Shown piece by piece: positions 51,632-60,964 of a stretch of 64,000 bases of DNA; within the stretch, counting starts at the first letter, position 1, and each line of letters starts with the position of its first letter. This DNA is from Candidatus Bathyarchaeota archaeon. Its GTDB lineage: Archaea > Thermoproteota > Bathyarchaeia > 40CM-2-53-6 > DTDX01. Location: NCBI GenBank assembly GCA_018396775.1, contig JAGTRF010000005.1, positions 42,747-106,746 of the forward strand. Reading direction: 5' to 3'. Made by a program: the position numbers and the translations under genes. The notes under the pieces were generated by a model. That model was not told where the DNA came from. It saw only the letters and a list, made by a program, of their open reading frames with translations, and searched no databases.

Positions 51632-53792
51632 CATAGAAAACCGCGCCTTTACCAGGTTCAATTGAAAAATTAAACCATTTAAATGAATGTTTTCGCCCTT
51701 TAACTTTTCTAATTCTAAGCTTTCTTTTCTGCTCGCGCTCGCTTAACTGCAATTCTATAATGCAATCTGAAGCTTCATCCATTTTAGTTAAAGCCTCTTT
51801 TGAAATTGCTGGAGTCATTGTAAAACAGAATTTACCCCCCTCACCTTTAACTTTAGCTCCTGTAGCATGAATAAAAGAGATTATTGCCTCAGGTTTAACT
51901 GAAGCTAAAATAGAAGCTGGAGAATCCATGTAAACATCAGCATTTCCATTAAGTTTATTAAGAATGATTGAAATCTCCGTTCCTAAACTGGTTAAATCTA
52001 TTGGTGAAGAAATGAAATGCTCTTCTTCAGATGATTTACCAGCTAACCCTGAGTAACAATCTATAAAAATAAATTTACCTTTATCTTCAAACTCCTCAAC
52101 GTTTAAGCTTAAGCTTCGCATGTTTTCTCTAATTCTTGATGGAAACTCATTGTTTAATATATATATACAGTTTTTATTTTTCTTTAAGCTTTCATAAGCT
52201 AAATTCTCCATTAAAACTGTTTTTCCAGAGCCTGGTACACCTAAAATCATAACTGTAGCCTGCTCTGGAAAACCTCCTTCAACAATTTTATTTATAAATG
52301 AGAAAGGCATGGGATAAAGCTTTTTCCTTCTTTTAATGATATAAAGCGTTAATGAAGCTGCTGCTGCAGCTATAATAAAATATGGAATTCTACCTAAAAT
52401 AGGCAATTCAACAGGAATAATTATTTCTTCAGATTTAACTAAAGAAACATTAAATGTTTCTTCATGATTAAAGAATGAGATTTTTAAAGAGTAGTTTCCA
52501 GCTGGAAGCTTCTCAAAAGATGCGAAACCTATTGAGGATAATGCTTTATCTTCTATAAGATTTGAGTTTTCAAGCAAGCTTATTTTAGCGTTTAATAAAG
52601 GAAAACCGTAAAGAAGAAGCCTTACTTTTAAAGAGTGAACATTAGCTTTCAACTCTATCGCCTGGCTTTCATTTACAAAAAGCTTTTCATTTAATACAAC
52701 TTTATCACGCCAATAAACAGTTAAATTGTAAGCTCCAGCAATATTTGATGAAGGCAAAATTAAAGAAGCTTCACCATTATGATTTGTTGATTCTAAAATA
52801 GGAGGGTTTCCAACCGCTTGAATCACTAGGTTAGCGTTAGATAAAGGTTTGCCATCGCTATCTTTAATTATTAAAATGGTTGAGTAAAAGTAGCCTATAT
52901 AAAGCTTTTTTTCAATAGAATAAATATTTTTCGAGGAATCTGCAACCTTAAATATTATTTTATAGGATTCTATTGGAAGGGTTGCGTTAGCTTCATAAAT
53001 TGCTGAATAAATTGTGGAGCCGAAGCTTTTCATAGATATTGGTTGATCATTTAATAAAGCTTCTCCCTTAGAGTTTATTATTGAAATAGAAGCTGATTTA
53101 ATATCTTCAATGCTAAATGGATCTGAGATGTTTGCTCGAATTAAAACTAAAGCTTTCTCCCCTGTTTCATTAGCTGAAAAAAATGTTTTAGCGTTTCCAG
53201 CTAAATCTAAAGTTGTTAACTCAAGATTTAAATGGTTTATGCAAGATAAAATTAAGTAAGTTGGGGTTTTATCGTTATTCCAAAGAAGATCAATTTTAGC
53301 TTTTCCTTCATATGAAGCAAATTGAATTTTATATTGAATTCTATAACCTTGCTTGATAATATAGCTTATTCCAGCTACTGCTGCAGAATATTCATCTGGT
53401 TTATTTGATACAGTTAACCATTGCTCTGTTTTTACAACTTCCTCTTCCTCTCCAGTTGGGGAAACTTGCGAAAGAGTAAAGCTTAATCTTCCAAATATAG
53501 ATGTGTTAGCTTTTAACCACGCTTTAAAAAATATTACGCCAGAAACCTCTAGATTAAATCCTAAAGGTGGATGCAAAGTAAAAACATTTTCTATTAAAGC
53601 ATTAGAAGATTTAGCTTCACCCCATTTTGGTGTAGAAGTTAAGATTTTTCCTTCATAAGCTTGAATATCTTCATTATAAACTGCGAATAAAGTAATAGAT
53701 TTTGATGAAGTAGACTGGGGCAAGGAAGGTGGTAGTATAAAACTTAATATTATTAATAGCGTTAGCATTAAAAATGCGATGTTGCATTTCAT
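51612..53792 (-). CDS. Membrane protein with extracellular Ig-like domains and cytoplasmic KaiC-like ATPase
   Basis: A 726-residue protein. Residues 1-27 are a signal peptide (MKCNIAFLMLTLLIILSF). About 30-465 are beta-rich, with carboxypeptidase-regulatory/Ig-like repeats (DSDGKPLSNANLVIQAVG and SLLENSNLIEDKALSSIG). A membrane helix lies near 475-495 (FIIAAAAASLTLYIIKRRKK). Then a RecA/KaiC-like domain follows, with VMILGVPGSGKTVLMENLA, NNEFPSRIRENMRSL, and a conserved FIDCYSG. So surface domains are coupled to an internal ATPase. The arrangement is unusual, and its function is not known to me. Confidence 0.78.
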   Translation of the reverse strand: MKCNIAFLMLTLLIILSFILPPSLPQSTSSKSITLFAVYNEDIQAYEGKILTSTPKWGEAKSSNALIENVFTLHPPLGFNLEVSGVIFFKAWLKANTSIFGRLSFTLSQVSPTGEEEEVVKTEQWLTVSNKPDEYSAAVAGISYIIKQGYRIQYKIQFASYEGKAKIDLLWNNDKTPTYLILSCINHLNLELTTLDLAGNAKTFFSANETGEKALVLIRANISDPFSIEDIKSASISIINSKGEALLNDQPISMKSFGSTIYSAIYEANATLPIESYKIIFKVADSSKNIYSIEKKLYIGYFYSTILIIKDSDGKPLSNANLVIQAVGNPPILESTNHNGEASLILPSSNIAGAYNLTVYWRDKVVLNEKLFVNESQAIELKANVHSLKVRLLLYGFPLLNAKISLLENSNLIEDKALSSIGFASFEKLPAGNYSLKISFFNHEETFNVSLVKSEEIIIPVELPILGRIPYFIIAAAAASLTLYIIKRRKKLYPMPFSFINKIVEGGFPEQATVMILGVPGSGKTVLMENLAYESLKKNKNCIYILNNEFPSRIRENMRSLSLNVEEFEDKGKFIFIDCYSGLAGKSSEEEHFISSPIDLTSLGTEISIILNKLNGNADVYMDSPASILASVKPEAIISFIHATGAKVKGEGGKFCFTMTPAISKEALTKMDEASDCIIELQLSEREQKRKLRIRKVKGRKHSFKWFNFSIEPGKGAVFYVKSMKL

Positions 53793-53997
53793 TCTTAATT
53801 ACCTTAACTAGAAGTATTATTTATTCTAAAATTTTAGTTTTAATATTTCTTTCTTTTAAATAAGAATCGAAAAATTAAAGCTTTAAAGTTAACGTTATTT
53901 CATTGTTTAGTGAAGGCTGTTTAAGAATTAATACACAATTAATTAAATAAATTTGTTAAACGAAAAACCTTAAAATAAACGTTTTTAATTAAATTTT

Positions 53998-54252
53998 TTG
54001 CAGGTGCTAAAACTCTTGAAGAGCTTAACTCTTTTAGGTTTATTGCTTATAATTTTAGGGTTAACTTTAATAGCTTTAACTTACTTAATTAACCGTTTTT
54101 CCAGCATATCTATTAAAGGCTTAAAGAAAATACCGAAAATATTAGTTTATATATATAAAAAGAATAATATAACTTTTATTACTTCACCTATCTTGATTAT
54201 AATTGGATTAGCGTATTTTATATGGCTTTTCTTAAAGATTATTCATAAATAG
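53998..54252 (+). CDS. Small two-helix membrane protein, DUF2905-like
   Basis: An 84-residue protein with two hydrophobic helices separated by a basic loop (GLKKIPKILVYIYKKNN). The layout recalls DUF2905 proteins, whose loop has an LPGDI motif; here IPKIL stands in its place, so identity is uncertain. The start may be TTG at 53998 or at 54016, the latter behind AGGTG. The gene is convergent with the aldehyde oxidoreductase gene, 12 bases away. Confidence 0.5.
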   Translation: MQVLKLLKSLTLLGLLLIILGLTLIALTYLINRFSSISIKGLKKIPKILVYIYKKNNITFITSPILIIIGLAYFIWLFLKIIHK

Positions 54253-54264
54253 CTTAAATTTTTA

Positions 54265-56145
54265 TTATACACCAACATCCTCAGCTATATCAACTAAATC
54301 TAAAGCCGTTAACTTAGCTTTTGTTGGGACTCCATTAATTGACCAGCCTCTAGCAGCATAATATTCATTAAGCATTTCTTCAAATTCTTCTCGAGATAAC
54401 ACGCTTCCTTCAGATTTTCCTTTTGGAATAGGGTTTGAGAAAACTCTTTCAGGTAAAAAGTCGTCTTTTCTATTTAAACCTACTCTAGCATTAAAAGCTC
54501 TTTGAATATTGTATACTCTTTCACCAATAGTAAGCAAAGATGATATTGAAGCTTCAAATCCTGTCGCTGCAGTAACAAGCTCTGGCAACCCCTCAATAAA
54601 AAACATATGCCTTGAAAATTTGCATACACCTAAAATATCATAAACAGTCATCATATCCTCATGAATTTTAACTTCAAAGCCTTTTTGTTTAGAGGAAAAT
54701 CTATCAATATTAGAAAACTTCCACCATTTTCCAGAAAGCTCAGTTCCATAAACAACGCTTGTTAAATGGCATCCCCCTCTTACAGAAACAGCAAAAGCTA
54801 AAGCTACCCCTTTCAATCCTCTAACATCGTAAGCTGGGAGCTCTAACCCCTTAGAATGCATAGCAAAACTGCTTGAGTTTTCACCAAGTTTTTCGCTTGC
54901 AATTTTACTTCCATCGCTTAATAATGCTCCGGTTTCCCCTTCTTTATAAGCCATTTTTCTTAAAGCTGCAGCTGCAGCTTCAATACTGCCAAACTTTAAA
55001 TCTTTTAATTCCTCGCTATTTAATAACCCTTTTTCATTTGCCTCCATAGCCCAAGCTAAAGTTAACCCTGCTGAAATAGCATCTAACCCAAGCAAATCGC
55101 ATATTAAATTAAGATAAGCTACTGCTTCAGGATCATCTATCTCTAAGCTTCCGCCTAAAGCATATATTACTTCATATTCTAAGCCATCCACTTCAACTCC
55201 AGCATATTTTCCTTCAGAAACTTTAAATATTCTTCCGCAAGGTTTATTGCATCCTGGGCAAGCTCTAATTTTCGCTGTATATTTCGGCGCCCAATAATAT
55301 GGATCTAACCTTGATTTATCATTATTATTTAAGCTATCATAGCTTTTTTGGAAGTATCCTTGCTGCCAATTTCTAGATGGAAAAACACCTTTCTCTAGAT
55401 TTACCCATTCATAAAATTCAGCTGTGCCATATTTTAAATCTAAAGGCGTGGCAGGATGCTCTTTTAATATTTTAGACCATTTTTTAATAAGCTTTTTAAG
55501 CAAGCTTAAATCTGCATAACTAACTTCTTTCTCTCCTTTAACAGCTATAGCTTTCAGGTTTTTTGATCCCATAACCGCACCTAAACCTGTTCTAGCCGCT
55601 TGCCTTTCTTCACAATCTATTGAAGCTATTTTAGAAAGGTGCTCTCCTGCAGGACCTATAACAGCTGTAGCAAAACCTTCATAACGTTTTTTCAATATTT
55701 TATTGGTTTCTCTAGTACTTAAACCCCAAACCTTCTCTCCATCCTCAAAAAAAGTTTTCCCATTATCTATTATTAAAACAATTGAAGAAACGCTTTTTCC
55801 TTTAATAATTAAAGCGTCATAACCTGCTTTTTTTAATTCAACTCCCAAGGAAGCCCCTGCTACAGCTCTACCAAATCCCATAGTTAATGGGCTTCTAGAA
55901 ACAAAAACAGTTTTTGAAGCTGTTGGAACGCCTGAAGCAACAAGTAAACCTGGCGCAATAATCAAACAGTTTTCAGGGCTTAAAGGATCAGCATGCTTAA
56001 CTTCATCATATAAAAGCCTAGAAGCGAAGCCTAATCCGCCAAGATATTTTTCAGCAAAATCTTTAGTTATTTTTTTTTCTAAAACGGTTTTATCGGTTAA
56101 GTTTATATAAAGAAGCTTTCCAGAATAGCCTTTTAGATGGAAAAT
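54265..56145 (-). CDS. Aldehyde ferredoxin oxidoreductase, ATT start
   Basis: A tungsten/molybdopterin oxidoreductase of about 626 residues. The cofactor segment ERQAARTGLGAVMGSKNLKA, the cluster cysteines CPGCNKPCGRIF and the last cysteine in YDILGVCKFSRHMF are present. Without the upstream extension it lacks the first 60 residues; translating upstream gives KGYSGKLLYINLTD and YLGGLGFASRLLYDEV, the standard family N-terminus. No ATG, GTG or TTG is in frame there; ATT at 56145 lies five bases behind GGAGGG and gives a proper beginning. It oxidises aldehydes to acids with ferredoxin as acceptor. Confidence 0.93.
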   Translation of the reverse strand: MFHLKGYSGKLLYINLTDKTVLEKKITKDFAEKYLGGLGFASRLLYDEVKHADPLSPENCLIIAPGLLVASGVPTASKTVFVSRSPLTMGFGRAVAGASLGVELKKAGYDALIIKGKSVSSIVLIIDNGKTFFEDGEKVWGLSTRETNKILKKRYEGFATAVIGPAGEHLSKIASIDCEERQAARTGLGAVMGSKNLKAIAVKGEKEVSYADLSLLKKLIKKWSKILKEHPATPLDLKYGTAEFYEWVNLEKGVFPSRNWQQGYFQKSYDSLNNNDKSRLDPYYWAPKYTAKIRACPGCNKPCGRIFKVSEGKYAGVEVDGLEYEVIYALGGSLEIDDPEAVAYLNLICDLLGLDAISAGLTLAWAMEANEKGLLNSEELKDLKFGSIEAAAAALRKMAYKEGETGALLSDGSKIASEKLGENSSSFAMHSKGLELPAYDVRGLKGVALAFAVSVRGGCHLTSVVYGTELSGKWWKFSNIDRFSSKQKGFEVKIHEDMMTVYDILGVCKFSRHMFFIEGLPELVTAATGFEASISSLLTIGERVYNIQRAFNARVGLNRKDDFLPERVFSNPIPKGKSEGSVLSREEFEEMLNEYYAARGWSINGVPTKAKLTALDLVDIAEDVGV

Positions 56146-56274
56146 CCGCTCCCTCCTAAATGAAACTCTTTATTATTCGTTAAACAAATATAAAAGCTTT
56201 TCTCTAAAAATTTAGGAATTAAAGTTAAAAAAATGAAAATTATAAATTTTTAATAGAACGCTTCCATTTAACTT

Positions 56275-56733
56275 TTAGAAGTAATCTTTAGGATTATATA
56301 TTAAAGGCTTTTCACCGCTTTTTATTTTAGCCTCCAAAATTTCTCCTACATATATAATATGGTCTCCAACATCCATTGATTTATGAACTTTGCAGTCTAA
56401 ATAAGCTAAACAATCTTTTAATATTGGTGCACCTGTTTTTCTTATTTCATACTCCACCTTACTAAATTTATTTATAGTTCTTCCTGAGTGTAAACCGAAT
56501 AGCTTAGCTAAATCCTTTTGCCTTTCAGAAAGAATGTTAATAGCGAAAACTTTTGATTCTTCAATAAATTCTCGCGTATATCTTTCTTTTCCAATGCTTA
56601 CAATTACTAAAGGTGGATTAAAGGATGCTTGAGTTGCCCAAGCTACAGTTAAACCATTTACTTCTTTTCCCTTCTTTGACGTAACAATGGATACCCCATT
56701 AATTATTTTTTCTAAAACTTCCTCAGCACTCAT
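56275..56733 (-). CDS. Flavin reductase-like FMN-binding protein
   Basis: A 152-residue flavin reductase-fold protein. GVSIVTSKKGKEVNGLTVAWATQASFNPPLVIVSIGKERYT and FAINILSERQKDLAKLFG follow the family, ending HIIYVGEILEAK. These proteins bind FMN and pass electrons to an oxygenase or to rubredoxin; archaeal forms are often part of oxygen- or metal-reduction pathways. It is the only neighbour of the aldehyde oxidoreductase gene, on the same strand and upstream. Confidence 0.85.
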   Translation of the reverse strand: MSAEEVLEKIINGVSIVTSKKGKEVNGLTVAWATQASFNPPLVIVSIGKERYTREFIEESKVFAINILSERQKDLAKLFGLHSGRTINKFSKVEYEIRKTGAPILKDCLAYLDCKVHKSMDVGDHIIYVGEILEAKIKSGEKPLIYNPKDYF

Positions 56734-56940
56734 TTAAACTCATCCCCTTAAAATTTAAAGTGTAATTAAACGTTATAAGCTTAGCTAAATTCTTCTCTTT
56801 TATTATTTTAAAAAATGTTGTTTTAGCTGATAAATATCTTAGCAGCTTTAAACACTTCTCTTCTTAAAGCTTCGCTAATTAATAATTTTTAATCAACAAA
56901 TTATTTTTAATGCATTTTTAGAAGTTTAAAGGTGGCAACT

Positions 56941-57486
56941 ATGGTCTTTACAGTTTTTCATTACTCTATTCCATATATTCTGCATAAACGCTTTAAAAGC
57001 TCCTGTTTTTCATTTTTAATTTTATCTTCATCAATTCAAGATTTAGAACCTATTTTAATGTTTTTCTTTGGTTTTTCGCCTCCTTATAATAGAGGTTTCC
57101 TTCATAGTTTTTTAGCAGCATTCACTATCGATTTAATGATAGCCTTAGCTTTAACGCCATTATTTCTCCTTTTAATTAAGCATTTACTAAAGTTTAATTA
57201 TTATGTTAAAGATTTTATTTTAAAGTTAACCTTTAAAGATGTTGTTTTAGGTTTTTTATGTTGTTTCCTTCATGTTTTAATTGATTCCTTGCATCACGCT
57301 TATAATCCTGTGTTTATGCCGTTTCTTAAAGAAAGCTTTGATAAATTAATATTATTTAATAATTGGGTTAAAGCTTCTTTAATTACACAATTTAGTTTTG
57401 GAATGTTAACATTAGGAATATTAATTTATGAAGTTAGAAAAGCTAAATCTATTAAAGAATTCGTTAAATCAATATTAATAGATTAA
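56941..57486 (+). CDS. Membrane protein, metal-dependent-hydrolase/DUF4184-like
   Basis: A 181-residue membrane protein with about four helices. It carries FHYSIPYILHKRFKSSCFSF, then SSSIQDLEPILMFFFG, GFLHSFLAAF and FLHVLIDSLHHAY. The spaced histidines and acidic pairs at helix ends recall the LexA-regulated YdjM and DUF4184 membrane-bound metal-dependent hydrolases. The ATG at 56941 follows AAGGTGG; a GTG nine bases upstream lies inside that SD. It is 21 bases ahead of a transporter gene, so they may be co-expressed. Confidence 0.6.
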   Translation: MVFTVFHYSIPYILHKRFKSSCFSFLILSSSIQDLEPILMFFFGFSPPYNRGFLHSFLAAFTIDLMIALALTPLFLLLIKHLLKFNYYVKDFILKLTFKDVVLGFLCCFLHVLIDSLHHAYNPVFMPFLKESFDKLILFNNWVKASLITQFSFGMLTLGILIYEVRKAKSIKEFVKSILID

Positions 57487-57507
57487 TTCTTTTTGGGTTG
57501 GGGTTTA

Positions 57508-58650
57508 ATGAGTGAATTAAAGAATTATAAGTGGGTCATGGCTTCTTTCTCATTTATAATCGCTTTTCTCCTTCACTTATTATTGTTTGCTACAGCGCCT
57601 ATGGCTACGATAATTATGAGGGAAATGAATTTACCTTACGCTGGCTTCGGTTTTATATTTTCAGCTGCGATGATAAGCCTTATTATTTTCAGGTTATTTT
57701 GGGGTTTTATAAGCGATAAAATAGGTTATGTTAAGGCTTTAAAAATAGCTTTACCGTTTTCTGCTATGGCAGCTGCATTAAGAGCTTTATCTCAAACCTA
57801 TTTAGAACTGGTTATTTCTCAATTTTTGCTTGGAATTGGATTAGCTGCAGTATTGCCTTGCCTGCCTCTTTTAATAAAGGATTGGACCTCTGAAAGAGTT
57901 GGTTTATCAACAGGTGCTTATATTTCAGGTTTCGCTGTTGGTAATGCAACAGCGCTTGGATTTACATCTTACCTACTTGAATTAATGAATTGGAGAAGCA
58001 TTTTATTATTGTATGGTTGCATAGCTATTGTTGTAAGCGGTTTTTGGTGGATTCTTGCAAAAACCAGCTTAAAAACAACTTCTAATGTTAAACTTAAAGA
58101 CTTCATGAAGATTTTTAAAAACAGGAAAGTTTGGATTTTACTTTTCTTTATGATCGCTTCTATGGGAACATATGATACTTTAGCTACTTGGATGCCTAAA
58201 GTTTTAGAAATGAAAAGCCTCAACAAAGCTTTTTCATCTTTTCTACCTTTAGGATTCCTCCTCGCTGGACCTATAACAGGCTTCATTTTAGATAAAATTA
58301 AAAATAGAAAGCTTCTCATCGCTTTTTTAGGATTAACAAGCTTCGCTTCAATTATAACCTTGCTTCATGCACCTTTACCGATTTTAAGTTTATGCCTTTT
58401 TCTCGCAGGGTTTACAAGCATCAGCATGCTTACAATAAGTTTAACAATACCTCCAGAAGATAAAGAGCTATCTATTTACGCAGGAAGCGTTATAGGAGTT
58501 ACATCATCGCTTGGCAATATTGGACCGTTTGCAATGCCAGTGATCTTTGGTTTATTAATTGATGTTACAAGAAGCTTTCAATATTCAATTCTTGCAGTAG
58601 CTTTCTTAGCTGGAGTTACATTCACCTTAGGTTCTAAAGCATTCACATAA
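57508..58650 (+). CDS. Major facilitator superfamily transporter 1
   Basis: A 380-residue MFS protein with twelve predicted helices. The loop 2-3 signature is FWGFISDKIGYVKALKIALP and its mirror in the second half is GPITGFILDKIKNRKLLIAF. It resembles nitrate/oxalate-type or CynX-like MFS members in the YfcJ/CynX-like style; the substrate is unknown. ATG at 57508 follows GGGTTGGGG. Confidence 0.85.
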   Translation: MSELKNYKWVMASFSFIIAFLLHLLLFATAPMATIIMREMNLPYAGFGFIFSAAMISLIIFRLFWGFISDKIGYVKALKIALPFSAMAAALRALSQTYLELVISQFLLGIGLAAVLPCLPLLIKDWTSERVGLSTGAYISGFAVGNATALGFTSYLLELMNWRSILLLYGCIAIVVSGFWWILAKTSLKTTSNVKLKDFMKIFKNRKVWILLFFMIASMGTYDTLATWMPKVLEMKSLNKAFSSFLPLGFLLAGPITGFILDKIKNRKLLIAFLGLTSFASIITLLHAPLPILSLCLFLAGFTSISMLTISLTIPPEDKELSIYAGSVIGVTSSLGNIGPFAMPVIFGLLIDVTRSFQYSILAVAFLAGVTFTLGSKAFT

Positions 58651-58689
58651 GAATATTATGCGTTAAGTTTTTAGAAGGAGGAATGTTAA

Positions 58690-60468
58690 ATTAAAAATAA
58701 TGAATCAATAAATTGGGGAATTAAACTTATAAATGTTGCTTTAGGAAAAGAAAAAGCTGATTTGGTCGTTAAAAATGGAAATTTAATAAATGTTTTTTCT
58801 AAAAGAATTGTAGAGAAAGCTGGAGTAGCTATTAAAGGTAACAGAATAGCTGCTATCGGTAATGTTAATTATACTATAGGATTTAAAACTAAAGTTATAA
58901 ATGCTAAAGGTTTATATTTAACTCCAGGATTTATAGATGCGCATATTCATATAGAAAGCTCAATGTTAAATTTAACTCAATTCGCTAAAGCAGTTCTCCC
59001 TAAGGGAACAACAACCGTTATCATCGACCCTCATGAAATAGCTAATGTGCTTGGTTTAAAAGGAATTAAGTTAATGATGAATGAAGCTAAATATTTACCT
59101 TTAAAGGTTTTCTTTGCTGCCCCATCATGCGTTCCATCAACATTTAATCTAGAAACTTCAGGTGCAAAATTAACATTAAAAGAAGTTAAAGAATTAATGA
59201 AGAGAAAAAATGTTGTGGCTTTAGGAGAGCTTATGGATTTTTCAAGTGTTTTATCCGGAAAGAAAATAGGTTTTATTAAAGCAGCTGAATGGAAAACTAT
59301 TGAAGGGCATGCGCCTGGATTAACCGGTTCAAGCTTAATGGCTTATACATGTGCAGGAATTGAAAGCAATCATGAAGCTTCAACTGAAGATGAAGCTTTA
59401 CAAAATATTGAAGTAGGATTAAAGCTTGAAATAAGAGAAGGTTCCACAGCAAAAAATTTATCCACATTAATTAAAGCTTTGCTTAAAGAAAAAATTGAGT
59501 TTAAAAGATGCATGCTTGTTTCAGATGATAAAAATTGCTTAGATTTAGCTTCAAATGGTCATATGAATTATATATTAAAGAGGGCTTTAAAAGAGGGGGT
59601 TGATCCAATAACAGCGATTCAAATGGTTACAATTAATCCAGCTGAGCATTTTAAAATAGATAGAGATGTAGGAGCTTTAGCACCTGGAAGAATGGCGGAT
59701 TTAAATTTAATTAAAAAGCTAGATGATCCTACACCAAGCTTAGTTATAGCTAATGGAGCGCCTATAGCTAAAAATGGAAGAATAATTAAAGAATTAAAAC
59801 CATTTAAATATCCTAGGTATGCTCTTTATACAATTCATTTACCAAAATTAAAAACTGAAGATTTTGAAGTTAAAGCTTCAATAAAAAATGGGAAAGCTGA
59901 AGTTGCAGTTATAAAGATTTTAGAGGGTCAATTGTTAACAAGAAAGGATGCAGCGATTCTTCCTATAGTAAACGGTGTTATAAAGCCTGATTTAAGCTTG
60001 GATGTTGTTAAAGTTGCTGTTGTTGAAAGACATGGAAAAACAGGTTGCATAGGTTTAGGTTTTGTTAAAGGGTTTGGATTAAAAGAAGGCGCATTAGCTT
60101 CAACAATAGCTCATGACAGCCATAATATAATAGTTTTAGGCGTTAAAGCTGAAGATATGTTTTATGCTGTAAAGCAAGTTAAGAAAATTAACGGTGGATT
60201 GATTGCTGTAAAAAATAATAAGGTTTTAGCTTTTTTAAAATTAAATTTAGCTGGATTAATGGCTACAACAACCTTTGAGGAAGCTTGCTTTAAATATAAA
60301 AAGGTTTGCGATGCAGCTAAATCTCTTGGAGTTAATTTAAAAGATCCATTTACTCAAATGTCTTTTCTAGCTTTACCTGTAATTCCAGAAATAAAAATAA
60401 CAGATAAAGGGTTGGTTGATGTTCAAAAATCAAAAATAATAAACCCAATTTTACGCATAACAAAATAA
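58690..60468 (+). CDS. ade: Adenine deaminase, ATT start
   Basis: An amidohydrolase of about 592 residues. FIDAHIHIESSML, TVIIDPHEIANVLGLKG, GELMDFSSVLSG, the GHAPGLTGSSLMAYTCAGIE segment with SNHEAS, and SDDKNCLDLASNGHMN are the metal-binding and catalytic segments of Ade. It turns adenine into hypoxanthine and ammonia. The first usual start (TTG 58762) cuts into the conserved ADLVVKNG beginning. The frame is open back to ATT at 58690, which sits eight bases behind GAAGGAGG; no ATG or GTG exists between. It may feed the purine pool with the nearby transporters. Confidence 0.93.
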   Translation: MKNNESINWGIKLINVALGKEKADLVVKNGNLINVFSKRIVEKAGVAIKGNRIAAIGNVNYTIGFKTKVINAKGLYLTPGFIDAHIHIESSMLNLTQFAKAVLPKGTTTVIIDPHEIANVLGLKGIKLMMNEAKYLPLKVFFAAPSCVPSTFNLETSGAKLTLKEVKELMKRKNVVALGELMDFSSVLSGKKIGFIKAAEWKTIEGHAPGLTGSSLMAYTCAGIESNHEASTEDEALQNIEVGLKLEIREGSTAKNLSTLIKALLKEKIEFKRCMLVSDDKNCLDLASNGHMNYILKRALKEGVDPITAIQMVTINPAEHFKIDRDVGALAPGRMADLNLIKKLDDPTPSLVIANGAPIAKNGRIIKELKPFKYPRYALYTIHLPKLKTEDFEVKASIKNGKAEVAVIKILEGQLLTRKDAAILPIVNGVIKPDLSLDVVKVAVVERHGKTGCIGLGFVKGFGLKEGALASTIAHDSHNIIVLGVKAEDMFYAVKQVKKINGGLIAVKNNKVLAFLKLNLAGLMATTTFEEACFKYKKVCDAAKSLGVNLKDPFTQMSFLALPVIPEIKITDKGLVDVQKSKIINPILRITK

Positions 60469-60568
60469 GTTTTTCTATGAATAAAAAAGAATTAAAAGTT
60501 TAAATTAAACTGTGAATTTAATAAACTGTTTTTATATTTCATGAAATTATAAATGGAGGAGTAAACTT

Positions 60569-60889
60569 TTGACAACAATAGTTGAAGTACTTGATGAGAA
60601 TTGTGGATATAAAACATCAATAAAGGTTTCAAAAACCTCAGGGGATTCCTTATCTCTCGAGATTCAAGCCAATTGTAGTTTTATTAAAAAATTGGCTGCT
60701 GCTATCGGTTCAAATATGAGTAAAATAGAAGCTGTTAAATCTTTTAACCAAAATATAGTATATAATAAATTAGGTGAAACTATGCCGGGATGTATTCCAT
60801 GTGTTGTACCATGCGCTATAATTAAGGCTATTTGGGCTGAATTAGGCATGGCCTTAAAAAAGAATGCGAAAATTCAATTTAATGCGTGA
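60569..60889 (+). CDS. Small conserved protein, DUF6951-like
   Basis: A 106-residue soluble protein with conserved cysteines: VLDENCGYKTSIKV near the start, an internal QANCSF, and GCIPCVVPCAIIKAIWAEL near the end. The pattern matches the small uncharacterised DUF6951 family, in which a CGF-type start and a CPVP..ILKAIE-type end are typical. The cysteines could bind a metal or cluster. TTG start after TGGAGGAG. It stands alone between ade and an MFS gene. Confidence 0.6.
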   Translation: MTTIVEVLDENCGYKTSIKVSKTSGDSLSLEIQANCSFIKKLAAAIGSNMSKIEAVKSFNQNIVYNKLGETMPGCIPCVVPCAIIKAIWAELGMALKKNAKIQFNA

Positions 60890-60964
60890 TGGAATTTTAA
60901 TTTTTTAAGGTTTAAAATCAAATAAAATCTTTTAAACTTTTGTTTTAAACAATGGTGCTTATAA

